From assembly GCA_023052935.1 (NCBI GenBank), contig CM041293.1, forward strand, positions 167,793,341-167,857,340: a DNA stretch of 64,000 nt, read 5' to 3'. A model generated the notes under the pieces. That model was not told the origin of the DNA and did no database searches. It saw only the letters and a program-made list of their open reading frames with translations. The position numbers were made by a program, and so were the translations under genes. This document shows, piece after piece, positions 53,465 through 63,899 of the stretch (position 1 is the stretch's first letter; every line of letters begins with the position of its first letter). Origin of the DNA: Piezodorus guildinii. Its lineage: Eukaryota; Arthropoda; Insecta; Hemiptera; Pentatomidae.

Positions 53465-54662
53465 CTAAAAACACTCTAAACTAGAAGGTCTCGGAGGATT
53501 ATCAGGGATTGAAGAGGAAGTAAGGATTGAAACTAATGGATTGTAGTGGAAATGGAGCTTTTCATGGAAGGAATGGTACCTGGTTCGGACTAAGTCAGCA
53601 ACATATGGAATATTAAGGTCTTTATGAATGAGTGTGTTTGTGACAAAATAAGGAGCATTGAGGATTTTCCGAAGGATTTTGGATTGTAAGGATTGGATAC
53701 GAGAGGATTTCGATGGTTTAGTAGAGCCCCATAGCTCTACTCCGTAAGTCCATATCGGTCTTATGATGGTCATATAAATGAGTCTTTTGTAATTAAGTGG
53801 AAGTTTGGAGCGTTTGTCCAGTAAGTGTTGAAGTAGTCGAAAACGTCCGGCAGTTTCTTGTCGTTTAAGTCTTGTATGGGGATTCCAAGTTAGACGTTTG
53901 TCAAGGTGGAGTCCTAGGTATCGAATCTGTTCAACAGGGGCTAGTGGAGTGTCATTAAAGGATATTGTAGGGCAGGAAGTCATTGGTTTACGACAAAGGG
54001 TAAAGGTTATCTGGTGGGATTTGTTAGAATTAATTTTAATCCTCTAATTCTGGCACCATACTTCAAGGTCTCGGATGTGGGATTGAAGAGTGTGGGAGGC
54101 AGTAACTGGATCATTATCTACTGATAGCACACACGTGTCATCAGCATAGGTAGAAAGGAATGTGTTAGGATGGGTTGGGATATCAGCTGTATAGACTGTA
54201 TAAAGAACGGGTCCTAGGATGCTGCCTTGAGGAACACCAGCAGATTGAGAAAACAGGGAGGAATAGGAACTATTGTGATTTATTTTGAATGATCTATCAG
54301 CGAGGTAGGACTGGATAATAAGAAAATAGGTAGGAGGGAGGAATAGACGGAGCTTGTAAAGCAATCCAGGGTGCCAGACTCGGTCAAAGGCCTGTTCTAC
54401 ATCGAGAAAGGCTCCCGTGCAGTACAATCCGCGCTCCAACGCAGAGGAGACCACATCAACCACACGATGACATTGCTGGATAGTGGAGTGAGATGTACGG
54501 AAACCGAATTGATGATCTGGGATAATATGATGGGAATCAAGGATTGGATATATACGTTTCAGAAGGAGTTTTTCTATAATTTTACCCATTATACATAAAA
54601 GAGAAATGGGACGGTAGGAAGATGGATTTTCAGGTGACTTTTTGGATTTAGGAATCATTTTT
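53465..54662 (-). pseudogene. Family B ORF2: RT core and C-terminus (B8, part 2)
   Basis: From the A4 insertion downstream: PSSYRPISLLCIMGKIIEKL, DHQFGFRTSHSTIQQC, motif A FLDVEQAFDRVWHPGLLYKL, motif B AGVPQGSILGPVLYTVYTAD, motif C YADDTCVL (catalytic DD present), LEVWCQN, then a single TGG to TAG nonsense change at about 54041, then SHQITF, VEQIRYLGLHLDKRLTWNPH, SLQSKILRKILNAPYFVTN and a slightly shortened end (NPPRPSSLECF) that lost the LKRRWPRD motif. Jockey-type RT; no RNase H domain. Related to but clearly different from family A. Confidence 0.9.
54650..54662 (+). repeat. Target-site duplication of A4, left copy
   Basis: AGGAATCATTTTT, 13 bases, repeated at 59381-59393 directly after the poly-A of A4. 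The T-run makes the right edge uncertain by a few bases. Confidence 0.92.
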
Positions 54663-54976
54663 TTTAGTTCTGCGCATGCGCGTGAGTATAGCAGTCATAT
54701 TTCAAGTCGGCTCTCGGATTTCTTGCTTTTACAGTTGGATTTCACTTCAGCACAGTCTTGAAAACATCATCAGACTTCAGGATAACAACAACAGTTATTA
54801 TTGGAGCAAACAGCGGTAAGTTGTGATATAATTTACAGTGTAAAGTGAATGCTGAGTCACCTCTTCATATCAGCTGATTGCCAATAGCCCGGCAAGGCTG
54901 GTCTTGCTTAACTTTTTTTTAAGTTATTGTTTTTTTCCCACATCTGGTTATTATTTAATTACTTTCTATACATGAA
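54663..54976 (+). promoter_or_regulatory. 5' UTR of A4, candidate internal promoter
   Basis: It shares the words CAGTCTTGAAAACATCATCA, GACTTCAGGA, TTATTGGAG, CAGCTGATTGCC and GGCAAGGCTGGTCTTGCTT with each of the two 5' units of A1. Jockey-clade elements drive transcription from within the 5' UTR; no TATA box is evident. Function is inferred from position. Confidence 0.5.
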
Positions 54977-56287
54977 ATGCGATACTATCATCAAGTAATG
55001 TCCTCCAAAGCTTCAACTAAAAGATCTAGATCTAGTGGTTCAATCCCGTCACCTACAAAACAAAGACCCCGCCGTGATACTAATAAAAGATTAAATCTAC
55101 AAGCAACCCCTTCCGGTACTAATTCAGAATCTGAACCACAACCTGGCACATCGTCACAAGGGATGACTGACGAATCGCCGTTTTTCACCCCAAATCCTTT
55201 TCAGATTTTACATAATGAAAAAGAAAACATGGAATCTACTCCTATACCTAGTGAACCACGGCCTCCTCCAATATTTGTCAAAAATATTAGAAATTTCCAG
55301 TTGTTGTGTGCGCAATTGAACAAAATTACCGAATCTACCAGCTACTACTGTATGAGTAGAATCAGTGATACCAAAATATCTCCTACTACTGCCGAGACAT
55401 ATAGAAAAATAGTGAAATACCTAACTGAAACCAAAGCAGATTTCCATACCTATCAGCTACGCCAAGAGAGAGCTTTAAGGGTTGTAATCAGAAACTTACA
55501 CCCCTCGACACCAGTTGAAGCTATTAAAGAAGAACTAACGGAGATGGGCTATAAAGTGCGGCAAGTCACTAACGTCCTAAAGGATAAAATTCCTCTACCT
55601 CTCTTTTTTGTGGATTTGGAACCAGCTGAAGGAGTTGAAAAAATCTATGACCTCAATAGATTGTACTATTCCAGTGTAAGAGTTGAAAAACCTTACACAA
55701 AGAGAGAGATAATTCAGTGCCATAATTGTCAAGCATATGGTCATACTAAAAGTTATTGTCATCACATACCTCGATGCGTGAAATGCGGTGAACAGCACAA
55801 GTCTGTGGAGTGCACAAAACCAAAATCAACACCAGCTGTATGTGCTCATTGCCTGAAGGACCACCCGGCCAACTATAAAGGATGCCAAATCTATAAGGAG
55901 CTGAGGACCAGGTTTCAAAAACCTCAAGTACTGGATGAAACAGCAAGACAAGTAAGAAACAGAAGAGAACCCTCAAAACTTATTGATGCAAATTTATCAT
56001 TTGCCCACTTACTTGGAGGTGGGAATCAAAGTACTGAAGCCGTGGCCCTGCCGGAACTACAAAATGTACCTCAATCCATTCCACATATACCTCTTTCTCA
56101 AAATGTAACCAATCCTAAGAATCCTAATCCACCACAAATCTCTCATATTCCTCCTCCTTCAAACGCCACAGACCTTACCAGTTTGATGACATCCTTTATT
56201 TCCGAAATTAAATCCCTTGTTATGCCCCTAATATCACTCCTTACGAATCTCGTAACAAATCTCATTCCTGCCTTAAAAAAACCATAA
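54977..56287 (+). CDS. ORF1 nucleic-acid-binding (gag-like) protein of family A LINE
   Basis: A complete 436-residue frame. The N-terminus is basic and serine-rich with a likely nuclear signal (SKASTKRSRSSGS, KQRPRRDTNKR). A PRE_C2HC-type region follows, about residues 165-245, with ALRVVIRNLHPSTPVEAIKE and PLPLFFVDLEPAEGVEKIYD. Then come three zinc knuckles: CHNCQAYGHTKSYC (248-261), CVKCGEQHKSVEC (267-279) and CAHCLKDHPANYKGC (289-303). The C-terminal third is proline-rich and ends in a hydrophobic segment (LVMPLISLLTNLVTNLIPAL). Such proteins bind element RNA and act as chaperones in the retrotransposition particle. ATG 54977 fits the A1 start; 54998 is a possible alternative. The stop TAA is directly followed by the ORF2 ATG. 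Confidence 0.93.
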   Translation: MRYYHQVMSSKASTKRSRSSGSIPSPTKQRPRRDTNKRLNLQATPSGTNSESEPQPGTSSQGMTDESPFFTPNPFQILHNEKENMESTPIPSEPRPPPIFVKNIRNFQLLCAQLNKITESTSYYCMSRISDTKISPTTAETYRKIVKYLTETKADFHTYQLRQERALRVVIRNLHPSTPVEAIKEELTEMGYKVRQVTNVLKDKIPLPLFFVDLEPAEGVEKIYDLNRLYYSSVRVEKPYTKREIIQCHNCQAYGHTKSYCHHIPRCVKCGEQHKSVECTKPKSTPAVCAHCLKDHPANYKGCQIYKELRTRFQKPQVLDETARQVRNRREPSKLIDANLSFAHLLGGGNQSTEAVALPELQNVPQSIPHIPLSQNVTNPKNPNPPQISHIPPPSNATDLTSLMTSFISEIKSLVMPLISLLTNLVTNLIPALKKP

Positions 56288-58907
56288 ATGACCTCACCTA
56301 ATTCCTTATCCATTCTCCTTTGGAATGCGAATGGTGTTAGAACTCACACTGACGAACTTACAGCCGTACTGCAGGACAAAAACATTGATGTTGCACTCAT
56401 TACTGAAACTAGACTAACCACTAAACAGTACTTTAAAATATCAGGATACACGACATACCGGACAGACCATCCAGACGGCAAAGCCCATGCCGGTACTGCT
56501 GTCATAGTCCGCCGATCCCTCACCCATCACTTACACCCAATTTCCGCCCACGATTACCTACAAGCAACTTCCATCGTTATCAAAACCTTTTCCTTTCCGC
56601 TTATCATCGCATCAGCATACTGCCCTCCTAAACATCCCATTTCCTCTGCCCAATTTGGTTCCTTCCTCAACTCCTTGGGTAATCACTTCATTTTGGGTGC
56701 AGACTTAAACGCTAAGAACCAACAGTGGGGTTCTAGAACCACCAATTCTCGTGGACGGACATTGCAGTCTGCACTCAACTCCCGACGCTTTCATCTCCTA
56801 CCTCCCGATTCTCCTACCTACTGGCCAACAGATCCTAACCGTAATCCTGACATCCTCGACTTCTTCATCCACAGCGGATTAGGCTCTCTGAATTTTTCCA
56901 TAGCTCGCCTTGATGAACTATCCTCTGATCATAGTCCATTGATTCTAAATGTATCCATAACACCTATTCCTAAACCTATCCCACCGTCATTCATTAGGGG
57001 CCCTGTCAACTGGAACCTCTTCCGCGAAATTCTCACTAGTGATATTGACCTCAGAGTGATTCTCAAAACCCCAAATGACCTTGACGACGCCGTATATTCC
57101 TTTACAACCGCTATTCAACCTTACCACAACACCTGACAGACCTCATCAACAGCAAACGCCGAGCTAGAACATTATGGCAACGCACCCGCCACCCAGAAGA
57201 TCGCCGCTCCTATAATTTTTTTTGTAGAAAATTAAAGCGGGAGTTGGCGATCTTCCGTTCCCAATCCTACAATATCTACCTTTCCTCTCTCTCGACTCGT
57301 GACAATTCCCTGTGGAATGTCACGAAGAGAATCCTAAAATCCCACACCATTTCCCATCCTCTCCGGCGCTGTGATGGTTCCTGGGCTGCTTCTGACAAGC
57401 ATAAGGCCGAGGAATTCGCACAGCACCTTTCCAACGTTTTTACTCCTCATCCAGAGCTTAATCCAACCCATACTGCAGCAGTTGAAGAGTTCCTCACGTC
57501 ACCAATACCACTATCCTTACCACCTAAAGCAGTTAATCCTCTGAGGTCAGATATCTTCTTAAAAAGCTTCCTCTCCGCAAATCTCCTGGATACGATCTCC
57601 TTACTCCCCAAATCTTAAGACAACTTCCACCTAAAGCCATTACATTCCTTACATATCTCTATAACTGTATCCTACGCACTACCTATTTTCCTCTCTTATG
57701 GAAACATTCAACTATGATCCTTTTCCTAAAACCAGGCAAACCTTCTAACAACACGTCATCTTACAGACCTATCAGCCTACTTCCGATCCTCTCAAAAATT
57801 TTCGAAAAGCTCCTACTAAAACGAATCCTAGCCAAATTTCAAAATTTTCCTTCACATCAGTTCGGATTTCGTCCTCAACATTCCACGGTTCAGCAAGGAC
57901 TCCGAGTTGTAGACCACATTTCCTCCGCCCTTGAGTGCAAGGAGTATTGTTCGGGTGCCTTTCTGGACATAGCTCAAGCTTTTGACCGGGTGTGGCACCC
58001 GGGACTGCTCTTTAAGCTCAAAACCCATTTACCTCAATCCTTATACCTAATCCTCCGATCCTATTTATCCAACCGCTCCTTCCGAGTTCGCTGTGGTTCC
58101 GAATTTTCCGAACAATATACTGTTGAGGCCGGTGTTCCTCAAGGCAGCGTCTTAGGACCCGTCCTCTACATCCTCTTCACCGCCGATATCCCTACCGACC
58201 CCAATACCTTTCTGGCAACATTTGCTGATGACACAGCCATTTTATCATCTAATTCCGATCCTGAAGCAGCATCGCTAAATCTCCAAAAGCACCTTTCTCT
58301 TGTCGAAGACTGGTGCAATGCTTGGCGCATTAAGGTGAACGAAAGCAAATGCACTCACGTCACATTCACCCTTCGACGCAAATCCTGTCCAACGGTTAAT
58401 TTCAATTCCATACCGCTTCCTTCCTCAGACACAGTCCGGTATCTCGGCTTTTTACTAGACAAAAGACTGACGTGGAACCCACATACAAGACTAAAAAGAA
58501 AAGAACTCAACCGCAGATTCGGCCAGTTATACAGACTACTAAACAGAAAATCTCATCTTACAGTTGACAACAAATTACTAATATACAAGACAGTACTGAA
58601 ACCTATATGGACCTACGGACTTGAACTGTGGGGGACAGCTAAACATTCTAACATTAAACGCATCCAATCCTTCCAATCCAAAGTCCTCCGAACAATAGTT
58701 AATGCTCCTTATTACGTTACCAACTGTACCCTACACCATGACCTTAATATTCCGTTTGTTTTAGACCTGGTACCATCCAAATTTTCCAAATTTCATCAGA
58801 ACCTTAGTCATCATCCTAACCCTCTTGCACAATCCCTATCCAGCACCACCCATCCCTACAACCCTCCTCGAAGATTGAAACGGCAGTGGCCACGAGACCT
58901 ATTGTAA
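56288..58907 (+). pseudogene. ORF2 endonuclease-reverse transcriptase of family A LINE, two frame breaks
   Basis: Part 1 (56288-57136) is an APE-type endonuclease: WNANG with N13, TET with E40, GADLNAKN with D139 and N141, SDHSP with D214 and H215. A 58-base deletion near 57119 (judged against copy A2) shifts the frame. Part 2 (57244-57545) is the linker (SLWNVTKRILKSHTISHPLR, HKAEEFAQHLSNVFTPHPEL). A 1-base loss near 57540 shifts it again. Part 3 (57543-58907) is the RT: LPLRKSPGYDLLTPQILRQL, SSYRPISLLPILSKIFEKLL, motif A FLDIAQAFDRVWH, motif B AGVPQGSVLGPVLYILFTAD, motif C FADDTAIL (DD at 58227-58232), YLGFLLDKRLTWNPH and the RRLKRQWPRDLL end. No RNase H. All catalytic residues are present, but not in one frame. 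Confidence 0.93.
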
Positions 58908-59361
58908 ACATTTAAACTGGAGTTCTGACAATGGTCAGATCCTCCACTCATGTACGGTATGTTTGTGGCTACAGCGCCCTAACTCAGCCTCCACTGGCTC
59001 AGACCAGTGATGCGGCTGAGATAGAGGTGCTGGGATCTCTTGGATACCGCTTTTTCCTCCACAAGTGGAGGAAAAAGCGCTTGCTGGGGTCCCTTTAGCA
59101 ATTGTATATATTGTATATAGTTATGATTGTGTGTAAGATGTTTATTTATTTGCCAACTTTTTATTTATCTCAATAATTGGTTTATGTTTCGATTTGTTTT
59201 GTTTTTTATTTATTATTATTATTTTATTGTATATATTTGAATTTATGTTATATTTTATGAAATTTGACCATTATTATTATTTTCTGTATATATAGTATGA
59301 ATGTGGTCTCTTATCAATATTATTATTGTTCATTTTGTAACAAATTGTAATATATCTCAAT
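58908..59361 (+). other. 3' UTR of A4
   Basis: About 450 bases, T-rich toward the end (GTATATATTGTATATAGTTA and later), with AATAAA at 59359 just before the tail. The stretch from CTGACAATGGTCAGATCC through GCCCTAACTCAGCCTCCACT and GTGATGCGGCTGAGATAGAG recurs in the solo 3' UTRs at 40.8 and 41.4 kb. Confidence 0.85.
59048..59079 (+). promoter_or_regulatory. Perfect 15-bp hairpin in the A4 3' UTR
   Basis: CGCTTTTTCCTCCAC, AA, GTGGAGGAAAAAGCG: a perfect stem with a two-base loop. It could be an RT recognition structure in the 3' UTR. The related solo 3' UTRs at 40.8 and 41.4 kb do not keep the stem, so it may be specific to this copy or subfamily. Confidence 0.7.
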
Positions 59362-59380
59362 AAAAAAAAAAAAAAAAAAA

Positions 59381-59393
59381 AGGAATCATTTTT
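59381..59393 (+). repeat. Target-site duplication of A4, right copy
   Basis: AGGAATCATTTTT, identical to 54650-54662. Confidence 0.92.
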
Positions 59394-60186
59394 ACAATGG
59401 ACAATTTCCAGGAGGCAGGAAAATAAGTAGTACGGAGTACGGCATTATAGATGTAGGTAAGGAATAGGATGGCTTTTTGAGGGAGATGCTTCAAGATATA
59501 GGAAGTGATTAAGTCATGGCCAGGAGCTTTTCGGGCAGGTAATCTTTGAATGATATTGGATATTTCAGAAGGATGGAAAGCTTTAGGTGGAAGGGTCATT
59601 TGGAGGGGAATAGTTAGGTCTTCTTCTATCATTTTAAGGTGATTGGGGTTAAGGATATCTGGATGTGGAGTATAAGTATTGTAAAGATGTTGTCCGAATA
59701 TCTGGGCTTTCTCTTCGTCAGTTCTTGTCCAGATTTGGTTTTCAGTGAGGAGTGGATGGTTACAGTCTTTGAACTTAAGTAGTTTTATTGTGGTTGTCCA
59801 TAATGATTTGTCTGTTGTAAGGTTTTCAGTAAATCTGAGTAAATTTTGAATTTTGTATGTTTTTATTTCCGACTTGAGTTTGTTAGTTTGGTATAATAAG
59901 TTTTGTCAGCTGGGTATCGAGTTTTATGCCACTTCGATCTCCCTCTGCGCTTTTCCTTTATTAAGAATCGAATGTGCTGTGGCAGATCTGTATGTTGAGT
60001 GTCATTAATGTTGGTGGTCTTTGTGTTGTCAATTATACTACATGTTATGGAGTCAGTCAGTTTTTTAACAGCTGTATCAATATCATTGTTTGTCTTGATT
60101 GGAGTGTTCAGGTCCAATTTGCTTTCCAGGTCAAGTCGAAATATGTCCCAGTTTACTCGTCCATTGATCAATGTAGGAGGAAGGGG
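59394..60186 (-). pseudogene. Family B ORF2: linker and RT N-terminus (B8, part 1)
   Basis: From high to low: MINGRVNWDIFRLDLESKLD (the segment after the endonuclease, aligned with RGPVNWNLF in A4), NNDIDTAVKKLTDSI, LPQHIRFLIKEKRRGRSKWH, a frame break near 59860, the ENQIWTRTDEEKAQIFG-like stretch, ILNPNHLKMIEEDLTI, LPPKAFHPSEISNIIQRLPA, RKAPGHDLITSYILKHLPQK and YNAVLRTTYFPASWKLSIVK, then the A4 target site. The 5' end is truncated just downstream of the endonuclease, as is usual for incomplete target-primed reverse transcription. Confidence 0.88.
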
Positions 60187-60199
60187 AAAAAGATCATTT
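60187..60199 (+). repeat. Target-site duplication of B8, right copy
   Basis: AAAAAGATCATTT, identical to 53328-53340, next to the truncated 5' end of B8. Confidence 0.9.
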
Positions 60200-61334
60200 A
60201 AATTCTAAAAACGTAATTACATCCATTTTGATATATAGGGTTGAGTTTTGAGAATCCATTAAATCATCCAATTATCCCTCACCCGATCCTGACAATAAAA
60301 AATCATTAATGCTCCTTTTTATTACAGTTCAATAATATAATTTACAAGGAGTAGGATATAGGTACATTTATTTTATTCAATTTCTCTGCACATACAGACC
60401 TATATATTGGTGAAGTGTCAGCCCTGGGTATTAAAGATACCAATGGACATTTTTTTTTTATCTGTAAATTTTTTCGACAGAGGTTTTCTAGTCACAAAAA
60501 ATAATATAAAAAATATAGCAAATAAGGATTTTTTTTTTATTATACAGTTAAAACCAACGATAAGAATAATTATTGTGAAAAAAATTCAGATCACCCATAT
60601 ACTATATTATAATACATTAATCATTATTACGTAATTCAAACTCCATTTGAAAGCCGAAGAAATGCAAATACAAATGTATATTTTGCCAGTCAATAATTGT
60701 GTATAGCTTTTCCCACTCTTTAGCCGTTAAGAAAAAAACAAAAAACAAAATCATTGAGAAGTGTTGAGTTGCTAAAGTACGAACGGTTCCGGTACAGCAC
60801 AAAGTTAAGGGAATTGTTTTACAAAGAGACTCTTGATCAAGGAACTCTTTTGTTAAGCTGTTCTCTTTCTTTGAAAAACGATCAAAGATAAAAAATACGA
60901 ATTAAAAGGAAAGCGTTTTAGCAGTTAATACTGTTTTGAATTTATATCGACAGATAATGCAAGATGGACGACCTTTTTAATAATTAAATAACAGGTTTAG
61001 CTTACTCAATGGTTCAATAAATATGACAAAAGTTGCTAATAACACAATTTCATCAATGCCTAAAAGGTGATCTTAGACCTCTGATACAATCCTTCTGTAT
61101 TCTCAGCCGGCCGCAAATATTCTATACTATATCATATACTGGAATACTCTAAGCTGTAGTTCTTTCCTCCTAAATCCCAACCTCACGGCTGTGCAGAGCA
61201 TTCTGAAGGATAATAGTATTGTATATTCTTTTAAGTGTTGTAGTCTGACGTAATGTAACTAATAATTAGGAGAAAAATATGATCCGATAAATAACACATT
61301 TCCGCCTTTCAACTCAAATTTATGTGATCTCATA
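60200..61334. other. Intergenic sequence, nothing recognised
   Basis: AT-rich DNA with short open frames of no recognisable content. Confidence 0.4.
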
Positions 61335-62240
61335 ATTCATTTTACTTTCACCTACTATATATAGTAAGGTAGAGTATTGCGATCGTGAAAATTTTCGAAT
61401 TCCAGTTTTCAACGAAAATACACTTTTTAGGGTCCCCTGAGTCTAAATAACAAAGTCCCGCAAAAAGGTCTGTGTGTGTGTGTGTGTGTGTGTGGTAACT
61501 CCCAGGCAGAAACAGTAAGTCCTATGAAACTGAAATTTCATATTTAAGACAAATATACGCCCGATACGTTACAAAACCTTTTTCATCAAAATGAGCTTAC
61601 CACAAGAGCCACTTTATACTATACATTTTGCACCTTTTTTTGATTTTCTTGTAAACGGTTCCGACAATTTTGATTAAACTTTCTATATCGATGTAAAATT
61701 CAATAGGCTTTAATATCATGTAGGTTTTATTCTGATTAAGATGGTCTGACAGGGTTTAAATGCCGATATTTTAAATTTTCTTTCACTAAAGTACCTTTAA
61801 TTTTGTTGATTCTATAAAAATAACTATATAATCTTGTTACCACAGATAAAAAACAGCTAAATATGCAAGTAGAGCGAATTTGAAAAGCAACTAAAGGAGA
61901 GAACTGAAAAAATATTTTTTTAATGCAATTTTTTGTTTTTGAACATAAGAACAGTAATATACATGTATGATATAACGTTAGAAAGCTAAAGATTTAAGCT
62001 TATACTCAAGCTTTTAAAAGTTAATAGAGGTGATGAAAAGAAGATAAAACTAAGTGATTATTTTAGATAATATCATAGATTTTTTAATAAAACACATGTT
62101 TCTATATCAATTCGATTTAATTAATTCTTTTATAGTTTCATGTATATTTATTTTAAACTGTATTTGGAAATTCTTTCATTGATTTTAAAAATGGAGGTAA
62201 GTGAAAGTCATGTGTTGCTCGCACCAGATTTTAATTTTTT
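61335..62240 (-). repeat. Family C repeat, full-length (C14) with (GT)n
   Basis: Minus strand. The right end has CACCTACTATATATAGTAAG and GCGATCGTGAAAATTTTCGA, then (GT)n at about 61468-61494. The left end reads AATGGAGGTAAGTGAAAGTC, ATGTGTTGCTCGCACCAGAT. Every inner block of C13 is present. With C13 this is one of the best copies. Confidence 0.8.
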
Positions 62241-62644
62241 GTTTTCATCTACATTAATTTTTATATACTTACAATTTTCCAAGAGTTCTAATGTATATTT
62301 TGATATACTCATATCATCCCTTTCCCATCGGTTATACACATATCGAAATCTCGTAAACCTTTTTAACTACGAGGGAGTGGCTTGGTCTAAGTGGACTAGA
62401 GCACTAGCTACTGTTCTTCGGGTCCTGCGTCCTAATCACAGCTGTGGTAGAATATTATTTATTCTGATAATTCAGCTGTAGTATGAAGACCCTTCTGGGG
62501 CAGATCCAGCCTCTTTAAATTGAGTACCTTAATTTGGGGGAAAACATGGCGGTTATTCGTGATCATCTCATCGCACGGCCTTAAGTTGCTTGGGAACAGT
62601 ACGAATCTCTTTATGTCACTTGAACGGTCTTGGTGTTCAAGGGT
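62241..62644. other. Short intergenic stretch, nothing recognised
   Basis: 62380-62640 is less AT-rich (GAGGGAGTGGCTTGGTCTAA, CGTCCTAATCACAGCTGTGG) and has the look of a decayed tRNA-like SINE head, but I cannot place it in S1 or S2. Confidence 0.3.
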
Positions 62645-63200
62645 TGTAGAAGTAATATAGTATTATAAAGAAAGGGTTTCATTCGGATTTAAATGGACTG
62701 ACAGGGCTTAAAAGCCGATATTTTAAATTCTCTTTCTCTAAAGTACCTTTAATTTTGTTGTTTCTATAAGAATAACTATATTTTCTTGTTACCACTGATG
62801 AAAAACAGGTAAATATATAAATTTAATGAATTTTGAAACGCAACTTAAGGAGAAAACAGAAAAAAACAGTTTTTAATGCAATTTTTCGTTGTTGAACATA
62901 AGAGCAGTAATATACATGTATAATATACCGTTGGAAAGCTAAAGATTTTAGAAAAAATATTATCTCATACATAAGTTAATAGAGAGTGATGAAATGAAAA
63001 TAAAACTAACTGATTATTTTAGGTTATAATATAATAGATTTTTTAATAAAGCGCATGTTTCTATATAAATTCAATTTAATTAATTCTTTAATAGTTTTAC
63101 GTATTTTTATCTCTAACTGTATTTGAAAATTCTTTAATTGATTTTAAAAATAGAGGTGAGTGAAAGTCGTGTGTTGCCCGCACCAGATTTTTGTAATAGT
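62645..63200 (-). repeat. Family C repeat, left half (C15)
   Basis: Minus strand, from GACTGACAGGGCTTAAAAGC and CCGATATTTTAAATTCTCTT to AGAGGTGAGTGAAAGTCGTG, TGTTGCCCGCACCAGATTTT. It lacks the right half with the microsatellite. Confidence 0.8.
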
Positions 63201-63819
63201 GTCATTAATTACATGTTTAAAGTAAATGTAATTTTTAAAATTGATATTTTATCTATTGCTATATCTAGATTTATATGATAGGCAAGGCACTAACTCATAT
63301 TGCAAACAGATACCGCTTTTTTTTCCAAGAGGCGTAGGAAGACATATGACTTCATTCTATAAGGTAAAGGCTTTGATGAATCGCCTCAGGTTTTCCTTTA
63401 CTCTACCAAGTGTTTTCACTTTACTCGAAGACCTATCGGCCAATCTCGCTCCTTCCACATCCAACCTTTTTAGAATAATCAGGATCTAACTATGATCCTT
63501 TCACTGTGAGTTCAAGTCTAACACATATATTTTTAGTATATCGTGAAAATGATCTACTTACATGCATCTCTGTTGTTGGTTTCTACCACTAGGACCTTCA
63601 ATTAGGTCCCATAAAATGATTTATTGGAAAACAATAATTAAAAAATAACTTGAGTTAAGTGTATTAGTGAGCCCATTTTTCATTTATAATACTAAAACTT
63701 AAACTTTTAAAAACATTTCAGCGTTTTGTTTAAGATATATTAATGTTCTTAGACGATATGAAGTATGAGATAGTTCGAATAGCAATAATAAAAATATAAA
63801 ATAATGAAAATCTATTTAT
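63201..63819. other. Intergenic sequence, nothing recognised
   Basis: An 82-residue frame at 63241 has no motif. Confidence 0.4.
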
Positions 63820-63862
63820 CAACCAACATTTTGACCTTTATTGTAGATTTTCATCAGAGCTA
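63820..63862 (-). ncRNA. Hammerhead-like motif 7 (degenerate)
   Basis: Minus strand: GCT, CTGATGA (perfect core box), stem II ATCT/AGGT-type around ACAATAA, then CAAAATGTTGG where CGAAACGTTGG is expected. Two core changes make activity unlikely. The outward neighbour AATAGATTTT resembles the ends of the other elements. Confidence 0.45.
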
Positions 63863-63899
63863 AGGAATAACAACATGTAGGAGTTTAAAATCTTCTTTC

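Larger units (their letters stand above)
54663..59380 (+). mobile_element. Family A Jockey-like LINE, nearly full-length (A4)
   Basis: A 4.7-kb element: 5' UTR of about 310 bases, ORF1, ORF2 in direct succession, 3' UTR and poly-A of about 19 (59362-59380, AATAAA at 59359). It has perfect 13-bp target duplications and sits in the RT gene of B8. The 5' end (GTTCTGCGCATGCGCGTGAG) appears complete, judged against the 5' UTR of A1. ORF1 is intact; ORF2 carries a 58-base deletion and a 1-base loss. Endonuclease-dependent target-primed insertion is the expected mode. Confidence 0.95.
53341..60186 (-). mobile_element. Family B LINE (B8), 5'-truncated, containing family A element A4
   Basis: A minus-strand insertion between perfect 13-bp duplications. 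Without A4 and one copy of its target duplication it measures about 2.1 kb. It runs from the linker after the endonuclease (near 60186) through RT to the 3' UTR and poly-A (53341-53349). The RT reading frame is the same on both sides of A4. B8 was therefore already in place, and possibly still open over this part, when A4 landed. Confidence 0.92.
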
